DNA from: Haematococcus lacustris
Taxonomy: Eukaryota > Chlorophyta > Chlorophyceae > Chlamydomonadales > Haematococcaceae
Direction of reading: 5' to 3'
DNA length: 64,000 bases
Assembly: GCA_030144725.1 (NCBI GenBank)
Contig: JASKMD010000010.1
Location: 1,866,347-1,930,346 of the forward strand
Shown here: piece after piece, positions 11,047-22,600 of the stretch
Position numbering within the stretch: position 1 is the first letter of the stretch
Layout: each line of letters starts with the position of its first letter
Position numbers and translations under genes: made by a program
The notes under the pieces: model-generated
Seen by the model: only the letters and a program-made list of their open reading frames with translations
What the model was told of the DNA's origin: nothing
Databases searched by the model: none

Positions 11047-12731
11047 ATGGAGCGCGGCATGAGATGTGCAGCTACGGCCTCGCTGCTAGCCCTGGTGGTC
11101 CTCCTGCTGCCGACCCCTGGCCTAGCCCAAAGTGGCCTACCTCCAGGTGACCCCTCATCACCTTTGCAAGCACCCAACAGCTTAACAGACAGCCATGTGT
11201 GCTGCCAAGAAGATAAGTGCTCAGTAGCCACACAGGGCATGCTGGCCACTGCTGCCAGGCCAGCAACTGTTGCCTTGAGTCACAGTGGCATGACTGAATG
11301 CGGTGGCCCATCCAGTGCATAATGCTGCCTGCCCCTAGTCCTCCTCACCGTTACATGGCATTCCCCAGTGTGCTGCACACACGAGCATAGACACAGACCC
11401 TACCGGTCATGTTAAGGCACTCGAGGTAAACACGCCTCCCCTCTTTCTTGTGGCACATGCCCAACCACTCCTGGCCTGCCCTTCATGCCCCTGCAGGTGT
11501 GGTGCTCACAAGTTACTGTGATACGATTGATTTCAGAGATTGTCGCTTGTTGGAGAATCGACGACGCTGCCCTCAGGAGTGTCCTACACCAATGGATCCA
11601 GCTCAGTAGGTGAAGGTGTGCTTGTTGCACCAGGCTGGAAGGGGTGAGGTGACGGCCACTGGCCACAGCCACTGGCTCGGCTGACAAACCTGATGATCCA
11701 GATAAACTAGATAAAGGTGTGCTTGGTGCACCATGCGGCGGGTGCACGACTTTGTCCATCCAACTGGAGGCAGTCTCGAGACTGGCCATGCCACACAGCC
11801 GTGCAGGCAGCCATGCACTTAGGTGCAGACTTTAACACCCTGCAGCTGCACCAGACCAGCAGGGGTGAGGTGACAGGCTGGCCACTGGCTGCTTGGCTGC
11901 CTTCAACTGCATTCCCAGCCACAGCGGTGAGAACAGAGATGCGGTGAGAACAGAGAGCGTGAGTAGAGGCAAAGACCCACGAGCGACTGCTGATACCCGT
12001 CACCAAATGGCGGCGGCCTTCAGTGCAGGCGGTGAGCTGTGAAGACCCTCCAGGCTTAGTGCCAGTGATTACAGCTGGCTGCTGGTCGGTGTTACAGTAT
12101 ACCAAGGGGTCTTCAAAGCTGCCGCCGCAGCATCCCAAGCACTACAAATACCCACAATTCATGCAAGCATGCAAGTTGATTTATTCAAACATATGCAAGT
12201 CGCCACTAACCACTCCTGCCATGTCATCAGGTCAGCCATACAAGCTTCCATGATGTTCAACCGCTTGCCTAGCTTGCATGGCATATCTCATGTCACGCAT
12301 TTCGCACGGTCACACTCATGGCTGTGACAAGCTGATTGCAACCTATGCTCCTGAGCAGCCTCGCTGCTGCCTGGCAGCCTGGCTGGCTGGCTGACTGAGA
12401 GATGTGAAACTGAGCAGCCGAGCTGATTGTCTGGCTGCTCAACTGCAGAGTTACCCAAGTCTCCCAGGCTATCTCCTCGTCTTAACCCTGCTGAGATAGA
12501 GAAAATACAAAAAGGGTGGAGGAGGTGACCAAGGCGCCCAAGCTGACTCTAGTGACGGGGTTGTCAGTCACGACACCCTCTTTCGGACCCTCCCTCAGCG
12601 GTACTCTTACCCCAGTATTGATCCCGATAGTGACATCTGGGTCTGGCACTTCAATGAGAGGGCCATCTGGGTCCCAGGCGCCGGGAGGAGTACGTGGTCA
12701 GACGGTGCCCGTGGTCGTAAGTAAAGGGTAG
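11047..12731 (+). pseudogene. Secreted Cys-patterned protein, copy B, decayed
   Basis: This is a paralogue of 5582-6811. Exon 1 (11047-11314) keeps an intact signal peptide (MERGMRCAATASLLALVVLL) and a phase-1 end. Exon 2 starts at 11497 and keeps the C-x7-C-x8-C-x3-C spacing (SYCDTIDFRDCRLLENRRRC, then PQEC), but reaches an in-frame TAG at 11607. About 90 bp of extra DNA (about 11612-11700) sits between this point and the donor that matches copy A. Exon 3 (from 12449) has one A fewer in a homopolymer (5 versus 6), which shifts the frame to an early stop. Beyond the shift the reading resumes as EEVTKAPKLTLVTGLSVTTP. An assembly or read error in the A-run is possible, but the exon 2 change is independent. 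Confidence 0.6.
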
Positions 12732-13197
12732 GGGTATGGGAAAGAGGGGAGCGGGAGGGGGAGGGGGAAGGGGAAAGGGGTCACGTTAGCCCATGGGTGC
12801 CCATGGAGCCCATGGGTGAAGGGTACTGGTGGTGTGTGGTGGGCCTCGCAGTGCTTGGCCTCTGATTGACTACTCATGCTTGAATTGGCTGCGTAGCGCT
12901 TTGTCATTGCATTGTGATGAAGTAGGTATGCCTGCTTGCTTGTTGCATTTTCGGTCTCAGTAGTGGCATGCATTGGCGGCTTCAGCTGGCTCAAGGAAAC
13001 AGTCGATTGCAGAAACTAGAATATAGCAGATGGGGCACAGTAGCTGGGTCAACACCTGTTGTATGTGAGTAGCGGAGAAAACGAGTAAGCTGGACTGAGT
13101 TGTGCATGAGTTCTGATGTGTTACTGTGTGGAGCGGGCGCAGCTGAATGCACGCCCGGCTGTGAGAGTTGTTTCCTGCCAAGCATTGGGGTCAGCTG

Positions 13198-13202
13198 TGT
13201 AA
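13198..13202 (+). terminator. TGTAA poly(A) signal, copy B
   Basis: Same position relative to flanking sequence as the TGTAA at 7237-7241 (context GGGGTCAGCTGTGTAACC in both). Confidence 0.4.
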
Positions 13203-13688
13203 CCTCAGCTACCCACCAGCTGTCCCTGCTAACATGGGTAACCGTGCATCAGGGCAGCACCTGATTTGCAATGGCATGTAGTTGCACCGCACGCTGCACG
13301 CTGCACCGCACTGTAAGCCGTTGGGCTGCAGGGTTAGCTCCGCTGCACCGCACTGTAAGCCGTTGGGCTGCAGGGTTGTGTGGGGGCTGCAGTCATCAAG
13401 GGTGCGACCGAGGATGCTACAACGTGTTTGTAGTAGCTGAGTGAGATTACCCACAGCCCAACATGTTGTTCCGTGTTGAATAAGTTTTGTTGGGCTGTCC
13501 CTGCTAACACCGAACAGATGCCGATGATGCGGATCGGTGATGTCGATGTGGGTTGATGTGTAACAGAAGCTACACACGACAGGTGCTGCTTAGAGGCAGA
13601 GCTGCTTGGGCATACAGCAATACAGAGATACAGTTTCTGTAGCTTCCGTTTCTGTAAGATACAAGGCTGCCGGACTGAAAGATACGGA
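13203..13688. other. Unit-2 tail with a short direct repeat
   Basis: Contains a direct repeat of about 55 bp (about 13300-13378, GCTGCACCGCACTGTAAGCC motif twice) not present in unit 1. A match to unit 1 resumes around the second TGTAA and ends near 13610. No gene seen. Confidence 0.5.
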
Positions 13689-14256
13689 CCTGCCCCTGCC
13701 CCTGCCCCTGCCCCTGCCCCTGCCCCTGCCCCTGCCCCTGCCCCTGCCCCTGCCCCTGCCCCTGCCCCTGCCCCTGCCCCTGCCCCTGCCCCTGCCCCTG
13801 CCCCTGCCCCTGCCCTGCCCCTGCCCCTGCCCCTGCCCCTGCCCCTGCCCCTGCCCCTGCCCCTGCCCCTGCCCCTGCCCCTGCCCCTGCCCCTGCCCCT
13901 GCCCCTGCCCCTGCCCCTGCCCCTGCCCCTGCCCCTGCCCCTGCCCCTGCCCCTGCCCCTGCCCCTGCCCCTGCCCCTGCCCCTGCCCCTGCCCCTGCCC
14001 CTGCCCCTGCCCCTGCCCCTGCCCCTGCCCCTGCCCCTGCCCCTGCCCCTGCCCCTGCCCCTGCCCCTGCCCCTGCCCCTGCCCCTGCCCCTGCCCCTGC
14101 CCCTGCCCCTGCCCCTGCCCCTGCCCCTGCCCCTGCCCCTGCCCCTGCCCCTGCCCCTGCCCCTGCCCCTGCCCCTGCCCCTGCCCCTGCCCCTGCCCCT
14201 GCCCCTGCCCCTGCCCCTGCCCCTGCCCCTGCCCCTGCCCCTGCCCCTGCCCCTGT
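13689..14256. repeat. Hexanucleotide repeat (CCCCTG)n
   Basis: About 94 copies of CCCCTG with a single 1-bp loss near 13812, which switches the apparent peptide from Leu-Pro to Cys-Pro repeats. It is positionally equivalent to the CCCCAG array of unit 1. Confidence 0.97.
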
Positions 14257-14391
14257 GGTCAGGTCTACAGTGGTCAGGTCTAGACTACAGTGGAGTCACT
14301 ACAGTGAAGCTTGGGACTTCTGTGTAGCTTAGCTCTCTACATCAGGGAGAGACTGATCTACAGTGGAGTCACGGCGCTCGTCACAGGACAC

Positions 14392-17300
14392 ATGGCAAAC
14401 AAATGCGCACGGCCAACGCGGCTGGCATCGCAAACTATGCGGTTTCACACCATTGACCTCACGCACACAGGTGCAAAGTCCGCACTGCTGCACCGAGCGC
14501 GCGAGTTGAACGACCCGTGGCGCTGCACAAGCCTCATCAACAGCAACAAGTGCACGCTGGCATGGGTGGCGCAGCGCGAGAACCGTGAACTCCCAGCCTC
14601 AGGGCCTTGCCGAGGGCGAGGACACGAACACAACTGCCTAGACTCGGATACCGCCACTAGCAGTACCACCAGCTCTTGTGCGACACTATCGTCCGCAGAC
14701 CGCAGCAACAGTAACCACATCGCGGCTTGCAGCAATGCCCACGTGGTGGTATTGCGATACGACGGTTGGGGCGACCCGAGCTACTCCATCTTTGTGGCAT
14801 CTGCCGACCTCAACGCACCAGCAGCAGCGCAGCAGGACAGCCTTCTACAGGGCCATGCAGCCTTCCCCACCTCCAACCCCAGGCAGCAACAGGCTGCACG
14901 AGTAATCAGGGACCAGCCTGGACCCAGAAGCAGCAGCCCTACCGACCCTGACAAACTCCATCACCTGCTTATTGGCCTGGTGGGGGGCAGCATGGATGCC
15001 AGCTGCATGGCTGAGGTCACAGGCGCCTTGGGAGAGAGGGTCGCGAGCAGCAGCAGCAGCACCAGCGCATGGCGCACTGGGGCAGCGGCAGTAGGGGAGC
15101 TCCTGGAGCAGCAGGCTGGCCCTCTCAACATCGCTGCCGTGCCAGCCGCTGCTGCTGAGGCGCTGCAAGAAGTGATGACAGGGAAGGGGTACTTGGTTCA
15201 GTACAATGAGCCATGCACCAGGTGAGCACTGCATGCATGGAAGAGGCTGCATGCATGCTAGGCTTGGAGCCCCTGGATAGCATGGTGCAAGCACGGCATG
15301 AGCAGCACAGGGCACACACAAGAGACAGCAAGTAGGTGTGGGTAGCACCTGAATACCAGTGACACCAAACTGCAGGTCTACCTACCTCCACCACCTTCCA
15401 TCCAGTGCTTTTGTGCTACATTTACCTGTGGTAGGGGGTCCTTTAGCACTAGGCCATGATGAAGCTCAGCTGTGATTGACCTCTTGCTGCCACTGCCGCT
15501 GCTCAGGTTTGAGCGCCAGGGAGGTGTGCCTGAGGCTGCGGTACAGCGTGCTTGGAGCAAGGCGCAGCAGCTTAAGGCAAGCGGGGAATGAAAACATGTC
15601 AATGCTCATGACCACTATCAGCGGCAACATGAGTGGCTGGATAGCCAAGCCTGAGCCGGGGTGGTGCTAGTGCAGGTTCCGTGAGTGATGTGTGAGGGTG
15701 GTGCCAGTGCAGGCTCCATGAGTGATGAGTGAGGGTGATGTCTGCGCAGGTGCCAATGAGGGAGAAGCAGCAGGAGTCCAGGCCAGCCAAGGCAGCCCAG
15801 CATGGTCCAGGCTGCACGGCTGAGGAGGCAGTACGCATTCAGCTGGACAGCCTGCGGCAGGAAGATGCGGCCCTGGTCAACCAGCATTGGTGGGTGTTGG
15901 TGACTGGCAGCAGCCCGCTCCTCCTTGTCCCTCACTGTGTATTGGTCTCTAGAGCAGTCTCTATAGCAGAAGGTCTTGCTGGGAAATGGCCACGGCCGCC
16001 TGCAGGTTGGCCAACTTGTGTGAGGCGGCAACTAGTGTGAGGTGGCAACTAGTGTGAGGTGGCAACTAGTGTGAGGTGGCAACTAGTGTGAGGCGGCAAC
16101 TAGTGTGAGGTGGCAACTAGTGTGAGGTGTGACGGTTGTGCTTTCTCCTAGATTTGTATGTATTGTTGTCAGTGATGAGGACTACAAGGTTCTGCTTTAC
16201 AGTAACTGCTAGGGCACTAGCTTAAGAGGGACAAGATACACTGTTTTTCCGTTTGAGTTGTTTCTGCTGTACCACTACCATGCACGACTTCACTGCTCAC
16301 AGACATTTGATGGGCTGGATGGTTATCCCACACAACAGTCAGCACATTGTCATACCGAGTTTGTGGTGGTGGGCATGGCAGGCATGCAGTCACAAGGCAT
16401 ATGCTGTAGTCATGCTTGCATGGGCGTGCTTGCGCTCCCGGTGTCAAGTGTGATGGTTCGAACATGCACCTCATGTGTTCATATATGCTAGGGAAGTAGC
16501 TTAAGAGCGACATATCACCCTGGAATATCACTGCTTCACTACTACCGTTTACAAGTCCAGCAGCACCTCCCTCACCTGCCGTGCCTCCACCTCCTTGCAG
16601 GACATACAGCAGCGCTGGCAGCCTGGGCCTGGTGCAGCAGATGATTGCCAGCTACCCCAGCAGCTGCATACGCCTGCCAGCTGCCACCCTGACCCTCCAG
16701 CCTTGTGCTGAGCCTGAGGCTCCTCCACTGGACCCTGGCTCAACACGCAGGGACTCCCACAGCAGCAGCTGCACTCAGCTCACGGAGGACATGCATCCAC
16801 CTTCACTCAGTGGCACCCAGGCCAGCACCTCCCGCATCAGCCCGCAAAGGAAGAACCAGCTCAATGATGCCCAGGTCAGCCCAGCTGCGGCACAGCGGCA
16901 ACGGCCATGTAATGGCATTAATGAGGGGGACAAGGAGGCAACGGATGGAGAAGGAGCGGAGGAGGAGGGGAAAGAAGGGGAGAAGGGTGGCAGCCCCTTA
17001 GTAGCCATTTGCAGTAGTAGGGAGCCCGGGCAGCCAATAGCATGGGCCCTCCAATACAATGACGGATCTCTAGGCATGGCGCACTGCCTGCCCGCCTTCA
17101 GGCGCCATGGCCTCATGAGCTTGTGTATGGCTGACCTGGTGGGCAAGGTGTTGCAGGCTGGGCAGCTGCAGGACTGCGTGTTTGGCTACGTGGTGGATGG
17201 CAATGCTGCGTCAGAGGCCATGATGCGATCCCTAGGCTTCAGATGCACGGGCCGGGTGCACTGGCTACGCTTCTGCAAACCACCACCACCACCACCATGA
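14392..17300 (+). CDS. Glycine N-acyltransferase-like protein, copy I (GLYAT-I)
   Basis: Exons are (start uncertain) to 15221, 15507-15576, 15750-15889 and 16601-17300. Phases agree (2, 0, 2). Intron 2 uses a GC donor (TTAAG|GCAAGC). Exon 3/4 gives LVNQHW joined to TYSSAGSLGLVQQMIASYPS, matching the W and the following helix of GLYAT proteins. The C-terminal half has PIAWALQYNDGSLGMAHCLP, FRRHGL in the acyl-CoA loop position and NAASEAMMRSLGF, the usual GNAT ending. Between them lies an acidic low-complexity insert. Family members transfer acyl groups from acyl-CoA to amino groups; the substrate is unknown. The frame upstream of about 14940 belongs to the duplicated module (9525-9900), so the ATG at 14392 would give a fused N-terminus, and an internal Met could be the true start. 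Confidence 0.6.
16022..16131. repeat. 17-bp VNTR in GLYAT intron 3
   Basis: About six copies of GTGAGGTGGCAACTAGT with GGCGG/GGTGG variants. The matching sites in the other family members carry about two or three copies (27988-28030 and about 57330-57365), so copy number differs between paralogues. Confidence 0.8.
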
Positions 17301-18540
17301 CCAGCACTAGCACCACCACCGTCACCACCGCAACGAGTAGAAGACTAGCATGTGCTTTTGCCAAGAGCTTGACCAGCTCATCAGCCAGCTGGTATAACCA
17401 GGACTGCCAAGCCAGAGGTATGCGGTGTAGGGCCGCCAGCCAGCCAGCCAGTTGCGGGGGGTAACGGGAGAAAGGTAGGGGGCTGCATGCAGGCACCTCG
17501 ACCACCACCCCTGGTTGTCAGCTCGTGGAGGTGGTGGTTCGAAGGTGGTGGGGTGTAGAACCTGTCGTGATGGGGAAGGCAGCAGGTGGGGTGTGCGATG
17601 GGCAGTTGGGTGGCAGGGATGGTGCTGACTGCAGGCGTAGGAAGGGCTGTGAGCGTGGTGGTAGCACTTTTACAACCGGGGGCTAATTGGCTTACATGGC
17701 TACGCGTGCATCACTCATCGCGTTCATTTGTCATTAGTGGTGTCGTGTAACTATTACCGGAGTTGTAGAACCTCGCACCAATAGAGAGATTCCAAACCCT
17801 TGATCGAACACACAACAATGCACCTTGCGGCTCAACTTGCTGCCTGGCAAGGTTCCCTGCGCGCCATGCCAGGCCAATCTTGCAGCCGCTTGTACCCCAT
17901 GCCTGGGTACTCCTAGCCCTTGGCTGGTAGAGCTAGCAGGTCTGGCCACCGGCATGTGTGTATGACACTGCCCCAGTGAGATGGGCAGCGTGTAGGCGGT
18001 GCTTCACCCATGTGTGTGTGACACTGCCCCAGTGAGAGGCAGCAACAACAGCAGTTGCAGCAAGGTTGAGCAGTCATGCCACTTGCAGCAGCAGCAGGCG
18101 AGAAGCAGTCCTGCCCCTGGCTGGCATGGCCAGTGGGAGCATGTGCACAGTAGCAACATGACCCATGCACTTGAGCATGCCATGCACCATGCGCCTGTCA
18201 CATCAATATGTTCAAGTGTGGCATCACATCACAAGTTGCTTGTCAAGAGTAGTTGTTTGTTCCCTAAGCACTGTTCGCAAGACGCTTTGGTAGTTCTTTC
18301 CGTTGAAGGGTTTGTTAGCTCTTCCGTTTTAGACGTTGGTAGCTCTTGCTGTATTCTTGCAGTTGTTTCTTTGCAGTAGTGTCTCCTTGCCTAGCCCCTG
18401 AGTGGGAGTGTTGCAGAGTATGCCCTCTCGGTGCTATGCATGAAGCATCGGGATAATAGGGCGAGATATCCAGCGGCTAGTCTACAGAGTGTACGAGTGT
18501 GACTGTCGTAGTTAAGGCAGTTTGTTGCTAGACCTCGGCA
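17301..18540. other. Spacer downstream of GLYAT-I, with TGTAA signal
   Basis: Nearly identical to 43798-45540 apart from a MITE there. TGTAA at 17746-17750 is 446 bp past the GLYAT-I stop and is a plausible poly(A) signal. A direct repeat of about 20 bp (GACACTGCCCCAGTGAGA) occurs near 17964 and 18020. No gene is supported. A minus-strand open frame over the (ACC)n codons of GLYAT exon 4 is a shadow. Confidence 0.5.
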
Positions 18541-18916
18541 CCTTGATAGTGGTGTCCTGGTCTGACCGTGCATTCGTTACAAGTAGGCGCGAGCTCTGCG
18601 TTGGCCTGTTGCGACAGATCTATGTAACCTTGATAGTGGTGTCCTGGGTCTGACCGTGCATTCTTTACAGAACGGCTCCTCGAAGCCTAACTCGCCTCAC
18701 GGTACTTCTGTACTGCAATGTGACATGGTGGGCGAAAGGAACAGGTGGGCCTTCGTGCACACCTGCTTCAGAGGTTCGACTCCTCGGGGGAAACGTTATA
18801 AACCCTGGCCGTGTCATGCTGTGGGAAAGAAGATAGTTATCGGTTGTCGGCGGTATGCACTCTCCATCTTGCTTTCCGACCGACGTTGCTCCTAACGCCA
18901 CTTTCTCTCTGAGCAT
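18541..18916 (+). repeat. Possible retroelement leader with a 40-bp direct repeat
   Basis: CTTGATAGTGGTGTCCTGG and TCTGACCGTGCATTC occur twice (about 18541-18580 and 18629-18670). At 18772 GGTTCGACTCC is a perfect Pol III box B match, with a near box A (TGGGCGAAAGG) about 45 bp before it. The segment leads straight into the gag-like frame at 18917, so it may be the 5' leader of a retroelement. No LTR pair could be defined. Confidence 0.3.
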
Positions 18917-19606
18917 ATGACTGCCAATAAGGAGCCTCCGCCTGCAAGAGACAAACGACCGGAGCGTCCCACTCCTGGGAGCCAGACTCCTGGCTCCCCG
19001 CCCCCAGTGACCACGAATGCCGTTGCTGTTGTTCCCACCTATTGCCAACTCCGCTCCTCCCGTGACTACCACGACCCCTGCTTTGCGGAAATTGAGAAGC
19101 TCACTGACCTACCACCCGCCCCGGCGATGGATGTGATGAGAACCGTGCTGACGACCCTGAGCGCCATCTCCTCCGCCCAGCTGCCCAACACCTTCAACTG
19201 TGGTGGCTCCTAGAATCGGCCCGCTCTCTTATGCAAGAGACAGCTGCCCCGATCCTCCCTAATACTGACACCTCTGCAGCTGCTGCGCAAGCCGATGAGA
19301 TCCAGGCTGCTCCAGCAGCTCGTGGGGGCAAATGCGAATCTTCAGGCGTCTCAGATCGAAGCTGTCAGGATCCGAGCCGAACTCGCTGAAATGGAGCGCC
19401 TTCAGAGCCAGCGGAACGAGCCGGCACAAATGCAGTGGGCGCCATTTGCTCTTCCCAATGCGCTGCATATTTCTTTCAGATCTTACATCCGCCCATACCC
19501 GTCCCAAGCCAACCCAGCTTCCTCTAAGCCACAGCCCCAGCCCTGCCCCGCCACTCTCGGCATGCCAGCCCCCAGTGCAAGCCTAGAAAAGCCCTGCCTG
19601 AGGGAT
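18917..19606 (+). pseudogene. Retroelement gag-like fragment, left copy
   Basis: From ATG (MTANKEPPPARDKRPERPTP) the frame runs through a Pro-rich head into a helical section (CFAEIEKLTDLPPAPAMDVM). It then breaks: one C is missing near 19180 relative to the right copy, giving a stop at 19213. A coiled-coil segment with the look of a gag protein (ASQIEAVRIRAELAEMERLQ) continues in another frame from about 19295. No protease, RT or integrase follows; the fragment ends where the 3' end of the minus-strand gene begins. The gag assignment rests on appearance only. Confidence 0.35.
19483..19487 (-). terminator. TGTAA poly(A) signal, helical gene copy 1
   Basis: TGTAA on minus, 157 bp beyond the stop at 19645 and conserved in copy 2 (51233-51237). 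Confidence 0.4.
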
Positions 19607-19644
19607 TGTAATGGTCTGTGCCATGAGTCCAGCAAACGCCATGA

Positions 19645-22600
19645 TCAAAGCGCTGGGAGGCACAACCCCATCAGCTCTGGTGGGCCTCTGCCCCTATCCA
19701 GGGTCAGCCGCCCAGGCTGCCAGCCTTGAGGTGCAGGTGCGACCAGGTGTGGCAGCTGCAGCTTCTTTGCCGCACTCTGCAACACACTTGCCAAGCTGGC
19801 CTCAGCCGGGGTGCCTGCTGCCAGCGCCTGCCAGCTCCACACCTGCTCTGGTTCCACGCGGGTCAGCGAGTCATGAATGGCTGAGGCTTGCTCTATGACC
19901 TTAACCTCATCTGCTGGTAAGGAAGGGGCGGCTGCCAGCCAGGTGTCCAAGGGCAGTGCCACTGTTAGTACGAGGGTCAGGCAAGCCAGCAACCGCTCAG
20001 CCTCTGGCGACATGCTGGGGGGAGCTTGCTGTCCACCCGGGAGCAGGAACTTATGGCTGTCGGCAAGCGCCCAACATCCCTTGGTCCTTTTGTGCTCCAG
20101 CGACCACTTCAAGCCAGGGGAGGTGATGCAGAGGAGCTGACACACCCCATCCAGCAGCCTGGTGCACCAGCCCTCCACCAGACTGTTGCCCGAGGGCAGC
20201 CAAGAGGCAGGCTGGGCAGCCAAGCCAGCAGGGCCCACCACACTGGGTGCAGCCAGGACCTCGATGACACGCCCAAACAAGTCCAACGACGTCCCACAAG
20301 AAGCAAAGAAAGAAAACGTATTTGTACCTACTTCCTCGGCGACCCCTGTTTCAAACATGCGCCAATGCTGTTGCGTCATCTGCAAGGGGTACAACACAAG
20401 CACAGCACAGAGTAAACAACCCAAGAACAGTGGACCTGGCAGTTGACCGGCTCAGCATAGAGCAAGCAAGTAGGAGGCAAGCAAACAATGGCACGAAGGG
20501 AGCCAGCAAACAAGGGCAGGCACACAGCAGTGGATCCTACCCTCCAGTTGGCCCAAGGCAGGATGGCAGGGCTGCCAGGAAGGAGCCGTTTTTTCTAGGT
20601 AATCCGAGCCACCTAGAATTCTGTGGGCGTACCCTAGCTGCCAGGAAGGTGTGGGCACTTCTCTCATGGACTCTCATGGACACCCTGACACCTAGCCTCA
20701 TCCAGTTTGCCCCGACCCATTCCTGTCGCTGCCGCCTTGGCCCCCCACCCGCCTGCTCACCTGCAGCATGCCCTCCATTCCCCACACCAGCTCCAGGGCC
20801 AGGGGCGCCAGCTGCTGGGCTGAGGGCGGCTGGTGGAGCTCCTTCTGCATGTCAATTGCAACTCCCCATTGGTCGTTGCTTCTTATGCCCGACAGCTGAT
20901 CATCTCGTCCAGGCGGCGTAAGCAGAAGGATCCATATATAACACACACGGCTGATTATGCGGGAGATAGTTTGCTCCAGCTCCGGCGTGCGCGGGATGCC
21001 CGACAGCGAGCGCGGCTCTGACCCTTGGTCGGGCGCCCCGTCCAGCAGCAGCACCAGGGTCATGTACGCGTGTGCTCCAGCCGCGGCAACGCGGACCAAC
21101 ACCCGGAGCATGGTCGGCTGCAATATCTCGTCAGGCGAGAGCCGCATCATCAGTTCAAGAGCATGGCACAGTGCGAAGTAGAAGTCCCGGGTGCAGCCAA
21201 GGAACGAGTCAGGAAATGCGGCTGAGCTGGTTGTCGCTGCGAGGCGGAATGCAGCAATGCAGGCTTGAAACACTACCAGGCTGCGGGGCAGAACGCTGAG
21301 GATGACGGAAAGAAGTGACGAACTGCTCGCACTAGGAGAGGGAGGTGAGGAGCCCAAGGTGGTGACTGCACCAGGATGGCTTGTGGCTGATGCTGCCTCC
21401 AGAAGGCGCACGATGTAGCGGGCACAGTGCCGTTCTCGCAATAAAGCACACACCGTCGTTGATGCTAGGCTTGTAATTTCTTGTTGCGACGTGTTCCATG
21501 CTTCTGGTCCTGCGTACATGAGGCATGCATATGCCAGAGATAAATGGCACAGCGCAGGCAAGCAGGCCGACCATGTGCCACACACATGTCATTTGACTGG
21601 GTGGTGGAGACAGATGGTGTCTTGGTGTGAGTGCACATCACATGCCCCCTACCCCTCCTTTCTGCCCCACGCCCAGCAGGCCCCTGTTGTGCCTTGCGTT
21701 GGCAAGGGCCTAGCCGCAAAGTGGAAGTGATCCAGCATCGCCAATTGTGGTGGGAAGCGACCCTAACACCACCCAGGGTGGGGTGTAGCAATGGGCCAGA
21801 TAGTGAATGACAAGCAAGCAGGGTGGGAGCCGAGCAGGGGCCAAGTGCAGCAGGTTAGTGGCCTAAGCAACACCTAGTGGCCACGCCACCCAGCAGTGTA
21901 CAGCCGGTGTGCAGCCCCACCTCCAGCACCTGACATCAGCCAGCAAACAGGCTGCAGGCTGAGCAGCAGGCAGGCGCTGCAGCGGTGGTGTACAGGGTTC
22001 GACCCCCCGTACGGGGCCCGTACTTTTGACCCATTTTGGCGAGGGCCCCCGTAACTGGGCCGAAGGCTCAGTACGGGGGCCCGTGATTTTCAAAAATTTG
22101 GTTACGGGGGGGAGTTCACGGGCTATCTACGGGCGCCTGTTATTCTTAGTGGCGCCCGTAGATCTCTGCCATCTCAAACCTAACTCACGGCTGCGTTATG
22201 GGAAAGCCAGGCAAGAGAGTAAGGCAGACTCCGTCGGACCAGCGACAGATGACAATTCAGATGGCGCTTGGTGGGTACCATCGCATCGTTGACATCTTCG
22301 ACGTTGACATCTCCGCGTTCACATGTTAACTTCACGTAATTGAGTTTTACTCAGTTGTAATCGACCTCGTTTTGAGAATCGTTAACTGCAGCGACCTGGT
22401 GTATTAACAAAAAGTGCTCCCAACGAACACGTAACAGCCCGCCAGCACCATCGCAGGTGACAAGAAGCATCACATTGCGCGGCTTCGCCGCGCCAATAGA
22501 GCTTCGCCTACGTAAAAATCAATTACACTAGATAATGGCGTCGCCTGGGCCGTTTTAGACAGTTGAAAAAGGCTCGGTCTCGGCCCTGGCGCGGGACAGC

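Noticed and set aside
17239..17508. Minus-strand frame with a Val-rich hydrophobic helix
   Set aside because: The Val run is the antisense of (ACC)n at the end of GLYAT exon 4, and the frame has a stop in the 58.6-kb version.
22026..22292. Plus-strand frame at the left end of the hAT element
   Set aside because: It lies in subterminal repeat DNA and has no similarity to the transposase.
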